From NCBI RefSeq assembly GCF_900239345.1, contig NZ_OESZ01000001.1, forward strand, positions 186,001-250,000: a stretch of DNA of 64,000 nucleotides. The letters run 5' to 3'. Positions 28,601-37,829 of this stretch are shown here, piece after piece; positions within the stretch are counted from its first letter, which is position 1; every line of letters starts with the position of its first letter. The position numbers were made by a program, and so were the translations under genes. The stretch is from Tenacibaculum dicentrarchi (GTDB lineage Bacteria; Bacteroidota; Bacteroidia; Flavobacteriales; Flavobacteriaceae). A model generated the notes under the pieces. The model was not told the DNA's origin, ran no database searches, and worked only from the letters and a program-made list of their open reading frames with translations.

Positions 28601-28947
28601 CTTCTCGAATTAATCCGATTTAAAACCTCTGAACGCAATAAAACATTGGCATTATCAGTTTCATCAATCTGATAAGGTCGGTGATACGAACCTGGATAAA
28701 ACAACACATTTTTATCCCCTAATAATTGCTCTAAATCGTTTAAATAATAAGCTGCTTCTTCCTTATCATTAAAAATTAATAAATAGGGTTTGTCTGCTTT
28801 TTTAAAAGTTTCAGAAATAACAAAAGACAACGAAGAACCAACCAAATTCGATATTTGAAAGTGGTTTTGTTCTTGTTGAAGCTCTTTAACAATCTGTTTG
28901 ATAGTATCAGATTGTTGATAATGGTTTACAATCAATTGTTTGCTCAA
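25615..28947 (-). CDS. mfd: Transcription-repair coupling factor
   Basis: A 1110-residue SF2 translocase that removes RNA polymerase stalled at lesions and recruits UvrA. In order: UvrB-like N-terminal domains (VTYPTALFEKVV, then GDFSVRGGIIDVFSF), the CarD-like RNA polymerase interaction domain (IGDYVTHIDHGIGKFGGLQ, ILYVSIHSLHKISRF), the helicase core with Walker A CGDVGFGKTEVAIRAAF, the DEEQKFG box, TLTATPIPRTL, and the second RecA lobe (TTIIESGLDVPNANT, MRGRVGRSNKKAF), then the TRCF C-terminal domain. Length is normal. It is read in the same direction as sbcDC and the ABC-3C genes upstream, but has its own promoter. Confidence 0.97.
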   Translation of the reverse strand: MSKQLIVNHYQQSDTIKQIVKELQQEQNHFQISNLVGSSLSFVISETFKKADKPYLLIFNDKEEAAYYLNDLEQLLGDKNVLFYPGSYHRPYQIDETDNANVLLRSEVLNRINSRRKPAVIVTYPTALFEKVVTKKELDKNTLKITVGENVSPDFVNEVLFEYQFNRVDFVTEPGDFSVRGGIIDVFSFSNDEPYRMEFFGDEVESIRTFDVETQLSKEKHQKISIMPNVENKGLQENRESFLKYISAKTAIFVKDIPIITTNLDTFFKKATDSFDELSKEIKRSKPSELFCNGALIQQELQQFTTVNMSKSSIKNVTNITFDTTAQPSFNKKFDLLIQNFNEFSAKGFTNYIFCSNDKQAQRFHDIFDDNDAEVSYETIVFPLYQGFVDNQNKIVCYTDHQIFERYYKFRLKNGYEKKQSISIQELTKLEIGDYVTHIDHGIGKFGGLQKIDVEGKKQEAIKLIYGDRDILYVSIHSLHKISRFNGKDGKPPKIYKLGSGAWKKVKQKTKARVKHTAFNLIQLYAKRKLQKGYAFAPDTHMQHELEASFIYEDTPDQFTSTQDVKNDMEKPQPMDRLVCGDVGFGKTEVAIRAAFKAVDNGKQVAVLVPTTILAFQHFKTFTERLKDFPVTVDYLNRFRTVKQRNTVLEGVANGSVDIVIGTHQLTNKKLQFKNLGLLVIDEEQKFGVAVKDKLKTIKENVDTLTLTATPIPRTLQFSLMAARDLSVIKTAPPNRHPIETNVIRFSEETIRDAISYEISRGGQVFFIHNRIENIKEVAGLLQRLVPSAKIGIGHGQMEGKKLEELMLGFMNNEFDVLVSTTIIESGLDVPNANTIFINNANNFGLSDLHQMRGRVGRSNKKAFCYFITPAYHMMTTDARKRIEALELFSELGSGLNIAMKDLEIRGAGDLLGGEQSGFINDIGFETYQKILQEAIEELKENEFKELYATDEKTPKEYVKDVQIETGFEILIPDAYVNSVTERLSLYNDLGKLTKEEELLTFESEIVDRFGEYPPEVQDLLDSVRIKWLAKELGLEKIILKQKRLVGYFVSDQQSSFYETEAFTKMLQYVQQNPKSCVMKEKDTKNGKRLLVTFIRIDSVQTALNLLQKI

Positions 28948-28964
28948 CGTACAAGTATTTTATA

Positions 28965-28972
28965 CAAATATA
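28965..28972 (-). promoter_or_regulatory. -7 element of mfd promoter
   Basis: On the minus strand this reads TATATTTG, the consensus form, 17 bp before the mfd ATG. It shows that mfd is transcribed separately from the ABC-3C genes. Confidence 0.55.
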
Positions 28973-29027
28973 CGTGGTTTATTTTTTGGGTGGGATTGTC
29001 AGGTTTTAGTATGAATATGTGTTTTTA

Positions 29028-30878
29028 TTAAATCATATTTAAAGGAATTAATGCATTTCCATTTCTAAATTCACTATCAACAAGATGAATATTTTTCATA
29101 TCCTTAAACAAATTCTGAGAAATATGTTCAAAAACAATCATTTGGAACTCACCTTCATTTTTTTTTCGTTCTTCAATAAATTTATCTAATAATTTAAAAG
29201 CCTGTGTTATTTTATAATCATCACTATTATCCTCATCTAATTTCCTAAAACCATCATCACCATAATAAGGTCTACTTGGTTGGTCAATAATAATAAAAGG
29301 AGCTACATAAGGTGAATCATTTTTATATATTATTTCTTGCATTGCTAATGAAAAAAAGAGATGCAAGAACATATGATTAGAACTACTCCCTACATTTTCA
29401 TAAAATGTTTCTTTTGGTTTTCTTAAAAGTAAAGATTTATTTTTATAATCAAATTCTGGTAAAAAACTCTTATAATTTCCCATTGCTTTCTCAACAGTAA
29501 TCATATATTCTCGAATAATTTCTTCGATTAATTTAATTGTTAATTCTCTTTTTTCTTCTGTATCAGAAATAAAAAGAGAATTTAGTTCTTTTTCATACTT
29601 TTCTATTTCTTTTTGGACAGAAGTAGAAGGAGAAGAGTCTGATTTTGTATATAGATTTAGTTTAGTTTTTACTTCTCCAATAAATATGTATTTATTTTTA
29701 TCATTTTTAAAATTTTTATTTTCTCTTGGTAAAGATTCTAACTTTAACTCTATAGAAGTTAATTTAATGGTTAATTCTGAAATTTCATCCAATACCTGTT
29801 TATCAATTGGCGTTTTAGCTTTTCTTGCTTCTTTGATTTGATTTAACTCAATTGATAATTGTGAAATTAGACTTTTAAAATTTTCTGTTTTAATTATTTG
29901 ATTTGCTTCTTTCTCTATAAAGTTTATAGGTTTTAAACTATCTTCAATATCTGTTATATTTTTTTTAAAATTAGAATATTCATTTATAAAATCTCTTAAA
30001 TTTTTTATTTTTCTTTTAATAATATTTCTTTCTTTTTCTAACTTTCCTCTTTCAATACCTACTCCTGTTTCAATTACAGCACCTTTTACAATATCATTTA
30101 ATTCACTTATAGCATCCTTTTCAACTGTATCAGGATTTATTAAAGAAAACTCTTTCGCTTTTTTAACTAATGCTTTTTGTTCACGTTGAAAATATTCTGA
30201 TTTTTTAGATATCTCTGATTCTTTACGTTTTAATTTTATTAGTTTCTTTTCTAATTCTATTTTCTTCTCTTTTTTTAATATATTTTCTACTTTTTCTATT
30301 CCCGTTGCAATATCAAAAATTCTAGGTAATGCATCTCTATAACGTGGTTCGTTTTGCTTATCAAAAAAAATACCTTGAGAATTTGTTATAAGGTCTTGAG
30401 AAATAGTATTAAACATTAAAAAATATCGTAATGAAATTTTAGAGCCTACTCTAATATTTTTACTACCATATCCTATGGGAAATGAAACTGATTTATCTAT
30501 ACTAAATTCTGTTTCAATTAATGATTTTATATTTGTTTCCGTGTTATTTGATTCAGGTATTTTCTTAGGGATTTCACCTATTGAAGAAAAATAATATTCA
30601 TTAGAAGTTTTACCTTTAAATAATCCTTTTCTTCCAATAGTATATTTTTTATCATTTATATTTATCCTTAAACCATACCAAGAAACATTTTCATTAATAA
30701 TACTTTCTGAAATTTTAGATTTACTAGCAAAATAACAATAATCTATTATTTCTAAAATAGCTGTTTTTCCTGTATTACTATCTCCAGTAATTACATTTAC
30801 TTTATTTGGTTTAAATTCTAACTCTCTTTTTTTTCCATTCTTAAGCCAAAGAATTAATTTTTCAACATTATATTTCAT
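29028..30878 (-). CDS. ABC-3C system ATPase, DUF3732 family
   Basis: A 616-residue SMC/Rad50-like ABC ATPase and the third gene of a three-component ABC (ABC-3C) conflict system. Walker A is GDSNTGKT at residues 32-39; a long coiled coil occupies about residues 195-400; the signature region reads NHMFLHLFFSLAMQE; and Walker B is FIIIDQPSRPYYGDD near residue 530, with the DQPS form typical of DUF3732 in place of the usual DE. It overlaps the middle-component gene by 4 bp (ATGA). In the published ABC-3C scheme the ATPase senses invading nucleoprotein and controls the effector encoded with it; that role is inferred here. The coding sequence is very rich in Ile, Lys and Asn. Confidence 0.9.
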   Translation of the reverse strand: MKYNVEKLILWLKNGKKRELEFKPNKVNVITGDSNTGKTAILEIIDYCYFASKSKISESIINENVSWYGLRININDKKYTIGRKGLFKGKTSNEYYFSSIGEIPKKIPESNNTETNIKSLIETEFSIDKSVSFPIGYGSKNIRVGSKISLRYFLMFNTISQDLITNSQGIFFDKQNEPRYRDALPRIFDIATGIEKVENILKKEKKIELEKKLIKLKRKESEISKKSEYFQREQKALVKKAKEFSLINPDTVEKDAISELNDIVKGAVIETGVGIERGKLEKERNIIKRKIKNLRDFINEYSNFKKNITDIEDSLKPINFIEKEANQIIKTENFKSLISQLSIELNQIKEARKAKTPIDKQVLDEISELTIKLTSIELKLESLPRENKNFKNDKNKYIFIGEVKTKLNLYTKSDSSPSTSVQKEIEKYEKELNSLFISDTEEKRELTIKLIEEIIREYMITVEKAMGNYKSFLPEFDYKNKSLLLRKPKETFYENVGSSSNHMFLHLFFSLAMQEIIYKNDSPYVAPFIIIDQPSRPYYGDDGFRKLDEDNSDDYKITQAFKLLDKFIEERKKNEGEFQMIVFEHISQNLFKDMKNIHLVDSEFRNGNALIPLNMI

Positions 30879-31318
30879 AATTCTATCCTAAGATTTAAGT
30901 ATAATTTTTCTGTATTTTCTTTTAGTAAATTTGAAACATTTTGAGAGGCTATATTTATTTTTTCGGCTCTTTTCCCCATTCCTTTTACATAATCAAATGA
31001 TTGATTTTTTATTAATTCACCATTTACTATTAATATTTGATTAGTTTCAATTAAGAACTGAATTGCATTTATTGAGTTAATCAAAGAATCATAATATCTT
31101 TTATTAAAATTTGAAAATAAAGCGATTTTTTCGGATATTAATTTTTCAATACTTTTTATTTCTGTTGTTTTTCTTGACAAATGAATAGTTAAATCTTTAC
31201 TTGCAAACAAAGGCATAATAAGTAATACTTTTGATAACGATAACTTTTCTGATAATGATAAAACAGATTTTATTGCTATAACTGTAATTCCAATATTATT
31301 ATAATTTTCTAAATTCAT
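30875..31318 (-). CDS. ABC-3C system middle component
   Basis: A 147-residue helical protein between effector and ATPase genes, overlapping each by 4 bp. It has the size and form of the 'middle components' of ABC-3C systems: a helical opening (NIGITVIAIKSVL), a hydrophobic winged-helix-like centre (KVLLIMPLFAS, then SINAIQFLIETNQILIVNGELI), and a terminal helix (KGMGKRAEKINIASQNVSNLL). No enzymatic motif is visible. It probably bridges ATPase and effector. The assignment rests mainly on its position with a DUF3732 protein and on these features, not on a close match that I can name. Confidence 0.8.
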   Translation of the reverse strand: MNLENYNNIGITVIAIKSVLSLSEKLSLSKVLLIMPLFASKDLTIHLSRKTTEIKSIEKLISEKIALFSNFNKRYYDSLINSINAIQFLIETNQILIVNGELIKNQSFDYVKGMGKRAEKINIASQNVSNLLKENTEKLYLNLRIEL

Positions 31319-32514
31319 TTTTTATATTTTATCCAATCTTTTTTCCATCCAATATTGGGAATATCTGATAAATAATAAAACTCTCCATTACTTAAACTAA
31401 TATCTAATATTTCTCCAGCAATACTTAGTTTTATTTCTCTTAAATCATCAATTAAATCGAGGCTATTAAAGTTTGTTCTTCTTGTTAATCTCTTAAATTT
31501 ATTTTGCCATTGAAGTATAGCATCATCTCTATAATTTTTTATTTCATCTTTTGTTATTAATCCTTCTATATGCCACCTAGTTAAATTAGATTCTAATTTC
31601 ATTTTAAACCCTGTAAATCTAGCCATTGATTCCACATCATCAATTTCAATATCATTTATCTCCAAAAGTTGTTTAATAAATATTTGCTCTTCAAATTTAT
31701 CTGGTAAGTTAATATTTAAAGGTTTTATTTGTAATGAATCATCTCTAGTAACATTGAAGTATTTTATGTATTTTTTTTGAAAATCGTCAAAACTAATTTG
31801 AATTTTATAGCCACTCTTAATTGCAATAAAATTATCTTCTTTTATTCTTGAATCAATTTTTGCGAAAACATCATCAATTTGATTTTTAGGAATCATTTTT
31901 GCTTCAATTGCGTCTTTACAATTTTGAAGTATTTTATCTTCACCTAGTTCAAAAGAAATTTTCAAGATATATTGATGAAGAACATTATTATTTAAAGATA
32001 AAAGTTCAGTTATATAATTTTGAATTATTTCATCCTTTGATTTTTCTTTAAATTTTAAGATATTTCTAATAAATTTATCAATAGAAATACTATTATTTTT
32101 TAGTTTTTCTATATTATCAATAATTTGATTTGTAGAACTTAAATTTTTATTACTCCACATCACAAAATATGATTTCTCAATAAACTTTAATTGTAATTTT
32201 ATTTCTTTTCGATTATCATTTTTATCACTTATTACTTTTGCCCAATTATATAGTGTTTTCCATAAGTCAATATCAGAAGCAGTCATGTTTTTTATATCTC
32301 CTTCCTTATTTTTTTGTATAGAATGTTTTACTTGATAAAAGATATTTATGTCATTTTTTAACTCAGTATGTACATCGTCTTTTACTTCTAACCCAACAGA
32401 TTCGCCTTTATTTAAGGTTAATAATTTCCATAAAAAAAAATAATATTGAAAATCAAATCCAATTGATTTTGTTTCCGCTCCTGTTTTTTCAATATGTGTT
32501 TTATTATTAGACAT
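31315..32514 (-). CDS. ABC-3C system effector: Cap4-like nuclease domain plus ABC-3C C-terminal domain
   Basis: A 399-residue protein, first gene of the three-gene set. The N-terminal ~120 residues look like a DUF4297/Cap4-type PD-(D/E)xK endonuclease: GFDFQYYFF at 19-27, GLEVKDDVHTE with Glu43 and Asp46/47, then FYQVKHS with Gln61-Val-Lys63, and ASDIDLWKTLYNWAKV. The C-terminal ~145 residues match the ABC-3C effector tail: EEQIFIKQLLEI, an ESNLTRWHIEGLI stretch, and the ending FYYLSDIPNIGWKKDW. It is a likely DNA-cutting effector released on infection; this is inference from family. I start at the ATG at 32514; a GTG at 32523 is less likely. Confidence 0.85.
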   Translation of the reverse strand: MSNNKTHIEKTGAETKSIGFDFQYYFFLWKLLTLNKGESVGLEVKDDVHTELKNDINIFYQVKHSIQKNKEGDIKNMTASDIDLWKTLYNWAKVISDKNDNRKEIKLQLKFIEKSYFVMWSNKNLSSTNQIIDNIEKLKNNSISIDKFIRNILKFKEKSKDEIIQNYITELLSLNNNVLHQYILKISFELGEDKILQNCKDAIEAKMIPKNQIDDVFAKIDSRIKEDNFIAIKSGYKIQISFDDFQKKYIKYFNVTRDDSLQIKPLNINLPDKFEEQIFIKQLLEINDIEIDDVESMARFTGFKMKLESNLTRWHIEGLITKDEIKNYRDDAILQWQNKFKRLTRRTNFNSLDLIDDLREIKLSIAGEILDISLSNGEFYYLSDIPNIGWKKDWIKYKK

Positions 32515-32687
32515 AAAATTCACTAATTTTAAATAAAAAAATATTTACTAAAAAAATCAAAGTCTTTAAAAACTTCCCATATTTCCACCATTAAACAATG
32601 GAAAACACATAAGAAACAGAGAACTCATCCTTTTTCAATTTTTCACCTATAAAACTACACAATTATTTAATAAAACCACCAACCACA

Positions 32688-35600
32688 TTACACAACATCT
32701 AAAACACTAACTCCATTACTTTTTTTGGTGATTTGTATTTGTGTCGGAATACGTTCTTTCAGGTTTTCAACATGCGATATAATACCAATCATTTTTCCTT
32801 GTGCTTGTAAAGTTTCTAAGGTTGAAATTACCGTTTCAAGCGTGTTGCTGTCTAAAGTTCCAAAACCTTCATCAATAAAAAGCGAATCAATTTTTACATT
32901 TTTACTCGCCAAATCCGATAATCCTAACGCCAACGCCAAACTAATAATAAACTTTTCGCCACCACTCGAAGTATCCACCAAACGAGATTGGTCAGTTTGA
33001 TAATGGTCTATTAAATTAAAATTAAGCTCTTCTTTTGGCTTGTATAAATCCTCCATTTTCAAGGAATAACGCTTGTTCAATTTGTACAAATGCACATTGG
33101 CGAGGTCTAATAAATGCTTTAAAGTTAAACGTTGCACATATACATTAAACGCATCTTTCGAGTTCCCGATAATTTTAAATAACTCTTTCCAAACGTTACA
33201 AATTTTAGTTTGTGCATCAATTTTTTGATACACTTCTTTATTCCTATCTTCTATTTCTTTATCTTTTCTAAAAGCTTCTGATATTTCCCCTTTTTCCGTT
33301 AAATATGCTTTGTTTTTTTCTTGAAAATCGGCTAATTTTAGTTTGCTATCTTCCTCTGAAATTTCAAAGTTTTTAAGGTTATTTAAAGATTCTTTTGCTT
33401 TTATATTCTCTTCTTTTAGTGTTTTTAATTCAACTTGTTTTTTGTTGATTTCTTCTTTATTTCGAATATATTTTTCTTTAGTTTCTTTTGATAGCAAAGC
33501 GTTTTCAATTGCTTCTTTCGATTCAAAACCACTATTTTGTAGTTGATTCTTAAAATCAATTTCTAAGCTTTTTATTTCTTCGGATAAAACGTTAAACTCT
33601 TGATTATTTTTAACTTTTAACGCTTCTTTTGCTGATTTAACATCTGATAATTTTTGACTATTTTTTTTACTTGCTTCTAGTTTTTCAAAAATATCTTTAC
33701 GTGCTAATTGTAAATTTTCACGTTTATTTTCCACGGTAATTTCAGATGGTAAAATACTATTTCGTTGCTCTTTTAAAAACTTCGTATTATTTTCAGATGC
33801 TGACTTTTTTTGAAGAAATTCATTTTGCGTTTTCGTGTAATTTTCTACTTGTTTTTTAGTATTTTCTAAATCAAGATTATTTACTTTTTCTTCGGATTTT
33901 AAAGCTTCTAAATTTTGTTGTGTTTTTGAATATTCAGTAACAGATTTTTCAATATTTTTGATAAACAAATCCGACTGATTTATAGCTGGAAATTCATACT
34001 TAAATTCGGCTAAATTCGTTTTTAAAATACTTTCTAATTTGTTGCAAGTAATCCTTAAATCATTCGTTATTTTTTCTTTGGATGTTATTTCTTCAGTTAC
34101 ATTTTTGTTCTTTTCTGTGAGTGTGGCAACTTCAGTTTTAAGTGTATTTATTTCGTTTTTTTTCGAATCAATTATTTTAGATAAGCTATCTTTCTTTTTT
34201 TGTAATTCTTCTGCTAATTTTAAATTTTGAGTAAGTACTTTTATTTTTTCTGATATTGATTTTAACACTGAATTAATTTCAGAAATATTTGTTAAATCAC
34301 AATTAATATTTAAAGTTTTGGCTTTTAATTTCAATTTTTTTACATCCTCTAAAATTGAAATTATTTGAGTTTCTAAAGCTTTAATATTTGTATTTAATTG
34401 TGTTTCGTTTATATTTAAAGCTACTTTTGATTCTTCTAATTTTTTTAAAATATTACTTCTATCTGCAACTATTTTTTCAGATTCTGAAACGCCAACAACT
34501 TCTAAATTTTCTGCAAACGGATGTTCTTTTGAACCACATAAACCACAAGGTTCGCCTTTTTTTAATTTTTTACGGTCGGCCTCGTAATTAGCAATACTTT
34601 TTTCTAAATTAAGAATTTTCTCAGCATCTTTAACTGATATTTCTTGTTTTGAAATATCAATTTTAAGACTTTCAATTTTTTCTTTACAATTGATTAATTC
34701 AGTTGATAAATTTGCTTTTTGAGTTGTTTTTTCAATTTGTTCTTTCTCATTTTTTGCAATTTCTTCTGATAAATTTTTAAATTCTTTCCAATTATTTTCT
34801 GATGTAGAAAGTATATTTTGATTTGCTAATAAATCAGCAATTTTATTTTTTGATAATTTCGAGTTTACATCTAAAATTTCTTTTTCAAACTTTTCAATTT
34901 CGGAAGTTTTTTCAGTTAAAAAAAGCTGTTTTTCTTTTAAAAAAGTCGTTAATTTTGATATTTCTTCATTTTTTTTAGCAATAAAATCAGCATTTTCTTT
35001 TAAAATATTTTTATGTGATTTTAAAGTAATTAAATCTGAATTCCAACTAGAAATATGATTTTTAACTTCTAATAAAAATTTATTTTGATGTAATTTATTT
35101 TCATCAATTTTAATATTTCCTTTTATTTTATCTAAATCTGATTGTAGCTTATTTTTTTTATTTTCAAACTTTGTAATTTCTTCTTTTAACTCATTTAATT
35201 TTTCAGATGATTGAAAAGTAATATCAATTTCATTTTTTAACTGAGCATCTAGCTTCGTAATTTCATCAAATTTCGGCAACCAAACTTTAAATTCTTTATC
35301 TGTATATTCTAAAACTGTTGTTTCGTTTTTAACTTGATTTTTGAAGTTTTCAATTTTAGGCGTAAGCTTTATTAATTCATCTTCTAATATTTTCTTTTGA
35401 TGTGTTTTATCAAGAATATTTTTCTCATTTCTTTTAATATTCTGAAGTACATCTACAAAAGATGATGCTTTTTCATCTAAAGATAATAGCTCTAATTCTT
35501 TTTTAGAATTATCAACAAAAAGAGTAAATTCTTGATTATTTTTTTCTAATTCAACATCTTTTTGAAGTAATTTTTGATAATTTATATACCAATTAATTAC

Positions 35601-36341
35601 AGCTGTAATTTTTGTTGTTTCTTGTTCATTTTTAGCAATACCAGTTATTAAAACTGTTGATTTTTCTGATAATGCTTCTTTTTGTTCTTTCGATAAAATA
35701 TCATCAGCATTAATTTTAGCTTGAATTTCTTTTAGTTTCTTTTCTTCGCTCGATTTTCTATTTAAAATTTCTTCGCCAATTTTTTTATAGATTTGTTCGC
35801 CTGTAATTTGCTCTAATAATTTTCCTTTTTCAGCTCCTCCAGCTGATAAAAAAGATGCAAATTTACCTTGTGCCAACATTACAGAACGTAAAAATTGGTC
35901 GTAATTTAATTGGGTTACTTTTTCAATTTCTTCAATATATTTTCTTTTTTGAGTCGCTATTATTTTCTCAGTAGATAAGTTTTTTAAACTAACTGTTTCA
36001 ATAGGATTTTTTAAACGAACTCCTGCTTTATTTGCTAATCGTATGCCCCAATATCCTTCATAAATAAAATTATTATTTTCGAAAATAACACTACTAAAAG
36101 CATCATTTGCACCATGACTAACCACATCAATTAAAGTTCCTTTTGTACCTTTAAAACGAGGAATATTATGATACAAAGCAATTGTAATCGCATCTAAAAT
36201 AGTGGTTTTTCCTGCTCCTGTAACTCCTGTTATAGCGTATAAACCAACGTCTTTAAATTGCTGATTTTCAAAATCGATAACAATTGGCGTTTCTGATTTT
36301 AAGGAGTTTATATTTTGTAATGTTATCTTTAAAATTTTCAT
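32688..36341 (-). CDS. sbcC: Exonuclease SbcCD large subunit (Rad50-like)
   Basis: A 1217-residue SMC-like ATPase that works with SbcD to open hairpins and protein-blocked DNA ends. Walker A GVTGAGKTT is near residue 40; two long coiled-coil arms flank a zinc hook CGLC near residue 600; the signature SSGGEKFIISLALALGLS and Walker B LFIDEGFGTLD are near the C terminus. The coiled coils are extremely Lys/Glu/Asn-rich. It lies 31 bp after sbcD on the same strand. The ABC-3C genes start 173 bp further down, also on this strand, with a small CCATT/AATGG hairpin in the gap. Confidence 0.97.
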   Translation of the reverse strand: MKILKITLQNINSLKSETPIVIDFENQQFKDVGLYAITGVTGAGKTTILDAITIALYHNIPRFKGTKGTLIDVVSHGANDAFSSVIFENNNFIYEGYWGIRLANKAGVRLKNPIETVSLKNLSTEKIIATQKRKYIEEIEKVTQLNYDQFLRSVMLAQGKFASFLSAGGAEKGKLLEQITGEQIYKKIGEEILNRKSSEEKKLKEIQAKINADDILSKEQKEALSEKSTVLITGIAKNEQETTKITAVINWYINYQKLLQKDVELEKNNQEFTLFVDNSKKELELLSLDEKASSFVDVLQNIKRNEKNILDKTHQKKILEDELIKLTPKIENFKNQVKNETTVLEYTDKEFKVWLPKFDEITKLDAQLKNEIDITFQSSEKLNELKEEITKFENKKNKLQSDLDKIKGNIKIDENKLHQNKFLLEVKNHISSWNSDLITLKSHKNILKENADFIAKKNEEISKLTTFLKEKQLFLTEKTSEIEKFEKEILDVNSKLSKNKIADLLANQNILSTSENNWKEFKNLSEEIAKNEKEQIEKTTQKANLSTELINCKEKIESLKIDISKQEISVKDAEKILNLEKSIANYEADRKKLKKGEPCGLCGSKEHPFAENLEVVGVSESEKIVADRSNILKKLEESKVALNINETQLNTNIKALETQIISILEDVKKLKLKAKTLNINCDLTNISEINSVLKSISEKIKVLTQNLKLAEELQKKKDSLSKIIDSKKNEINTLKTEVATLTEKNKNVTEEITSKEKITNDLRITCNKLESILKTNLAEFKYEFPAINQSDLFIKNIEKSVTEYSKTQQNLEALKSEEKVNNLDLENTKKQVENYTKTQNEFLQKKSASENNTKFLKEQRNSILPSEITVENKRENLQLARKDIFEKLEASKKNSQKLSDVKSAKEALKVKNNQEFNVLSEEIKSLEIDFKNQLQNSGFESKEAIENALLSKETKEKYIRNKEEINKKQVELKTLKEENIKAKESLNNLKNFEISEEDSKLKLADFQEKNKAYLTEKGEISEAFRKDKEIEDRNKEVYQKIDAQTKICNVWKELFKIIGNSKDAFNVYVQRLTLKHLLDLANVHLYKLNKRYSLKMEDLYKPKEELNFNLIDHYQTDQSRLVDTSSGGEKFIISLALALGLSDLASKNVKIDSLFIDEGFGTLDSNTLETVISTLETLQAQGKMIGIISHVENLKERIPTQIQITKKSNGVSVLDVV

Positions 36342-36372
36342 AACAAATTTTTATTGATTTTTTCTTGAATTA

Positions 36373-37575
36373 TTATTGTTTTTTAACTGCTTGTAAAACT
36401 TCATTAAAAGCATCCCAAACTTGCTGATTTTCTTCTAAATCAAAATCCATTTCTTCGCACTTTAATTTAAAAACTTCGGTAGGAACTAATTCTTTTATAG
36501 AGGTTGCATCTGCTAATAACTCTTCAATTCCTTTAATTTTTCGTTGATTTTTTAAGGTGATTTTTAATATTTCAAAATCGTATGATTCGGAAGCTATTTT
36601 TAATTCATCAGTTTGTATGGTATTATCTTCATCTAAAACAATCTCTATCCAAGGTTTTAATTGATACGAATTGGAAATGATACTCGAAAATTTAGCTATA
36701 CAATCTTCCATACTTCCTTTTAGTTTGTAAAATTCTCTAAAATTAGGAATGATAACATCTTCAATATTGGTGATTTTATTTGCTGAAACTTCTAAAACAA
36801 TAATTTTTTTATCATAATTAATTTCACTAAAACTTAAAATATTTGGAGAACCTGAATATCTAATTTTATCATTTTCGCCAACTATTTGCGGTCTGTGTAA
36901 ATGTCCTAAAGCTACATAATCAAAATACGTTGGAAAATCTTGTGCGCCGATATGTCCTAAAGTTCCTACATAAATATTTTGTTCGCTGTCAGAAACCGAA
37001 CCGCCCGTAGCAAATAAATGCCCCATAGCGATAACAGGTGCATTAGTTGTATTTATTTTTTCACATTCAATAGCTATTTCTTGATAATGATTGATTAAAG
37101 CTTTTTTATATTTATCGGTTAAATCATCAAACGATTCACCAGCTACGGCACGCCTAATATCGCCATCACGTAAATACGGAACAGCTCCAATAATTACTTT
37201 TTCATTATTTATATTTATTTCAAAAACTTCATCGGCACTATTTTCGGTGGCTTTACCAACTACTTTTATCGATAAGGCATTTAATAATTCTTTAGGAGCG
37301 TTTAAAGTTCCTGGTGAATCATGATTTCCGCCTGTAATAATGATATTTTTACAGGAAGTTTTTTGAAGTTTTACCAAAAAATTGTAATACATCGCTAAAC
37401 TTTGATTTGAGGGCGAACCGGTATCAAAAACATCTCCTGAAATTAAAAGCAAATCTATTTTTTCATCAATAATATAATTTTCTATCCAATTTAAAAATAA
37501 TGTTTGCTCTGCTAATTGCGATTGTTCGTGTAATCGATGTCCTAAATGCCAATCGGCAGTATGAAGTATTTTCAT
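36373..37575 (-). CDS. sbcD: Exonuclease SbcCD nuclease subunit (Mre11-like)
   Basis: A 400-residue calcineurin-like metallophosphoesterase that forms the nuclease of the SbcCD complex. Metal-binding motifs occur in order: HTADWHLGHRL (residues ~5-15), LLISGDVFDTGSPSN near 45, IITGGNHDSPGT near 80, AMGHLFATGG near 185, and ALGHLHRPQ near 225. A C-terminal capping domain and an SbcC-interacting tail follow. It is the first gene of the sbcD-sbcC unit. The DNA palindromes in this genome, including those in the moa cluster, are potential substrates. Confidence 0.97.
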   Translation of the reverse strand: MKILHTADWHLGHRLHEQSQLAEQTLFLNWIENYIIDEKIDLLLISGDVFDTGSPSNQSLAMYYNFLVKLQKTSCKNIIITGGNHDSPGTLNAPKELLNALSIKVVGKATENSADEVFEININNEKVIIGAVPYLRDGDIRRAVAGESFDDLTDKYKKALINHYQEIAIECEKINTTNAPVIAMGHLFATGGSVSDSEQNIYVGTLGHIGAQDFPTYFDYVALGHLHRPQIVGENDKIRYSGSPNILSFSEINYDKKIIVLEVSANKITNIEDVIIPNFREFYKLKGSMEDCIAKFSSIISNSYQLKPWIEIVLDEDNTIQTDELKIASESYDFEILKITLKNQRKIKGIEELLADATSIKELVPTEVFKLKCEEMDFDLEENQQVWDAFNEVLQAVKKQ

Positions 37576-37829
37576 TTTATTGATGTTTAACGATTATATT
37601 TTATATCTTGTCAATAGGTAAAAATACGTTACTTTATAATTTATCTGAAAAAATAAAAGTAGATATCAGTTATATCTTAATGTTTTATCAAAAAAAGATT
37701 ATTTCACAAAAAATAACAGAAAAATATTCGTATATTTCTTGAGTTTCATAAATTGTTTTTCGTGACTTTTTTTTCATCTTTGTATCCTAAATAATGAATA
37801 CTTAATTTTAATTATTAAAAAATAAAAAA

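Noticed and set aside
29013-32611. 9-bp inverted ATGTGTTTT/AAAACACAT flanks of the ABC-3C set as insertion ends
   Set aside because: Short, A/T-rich and not at matching distances from the genes; likely coincidence without comparison to an empty site.
29028-36341. SMC-like proteins as a Wadjet (JetABCD) system
   Set aside because: sbcC has the zinc hook and its sbcD partner, and the DUF3732 protein belongs to ABC-3C; no JetA, JetB or JetD proteins are present.
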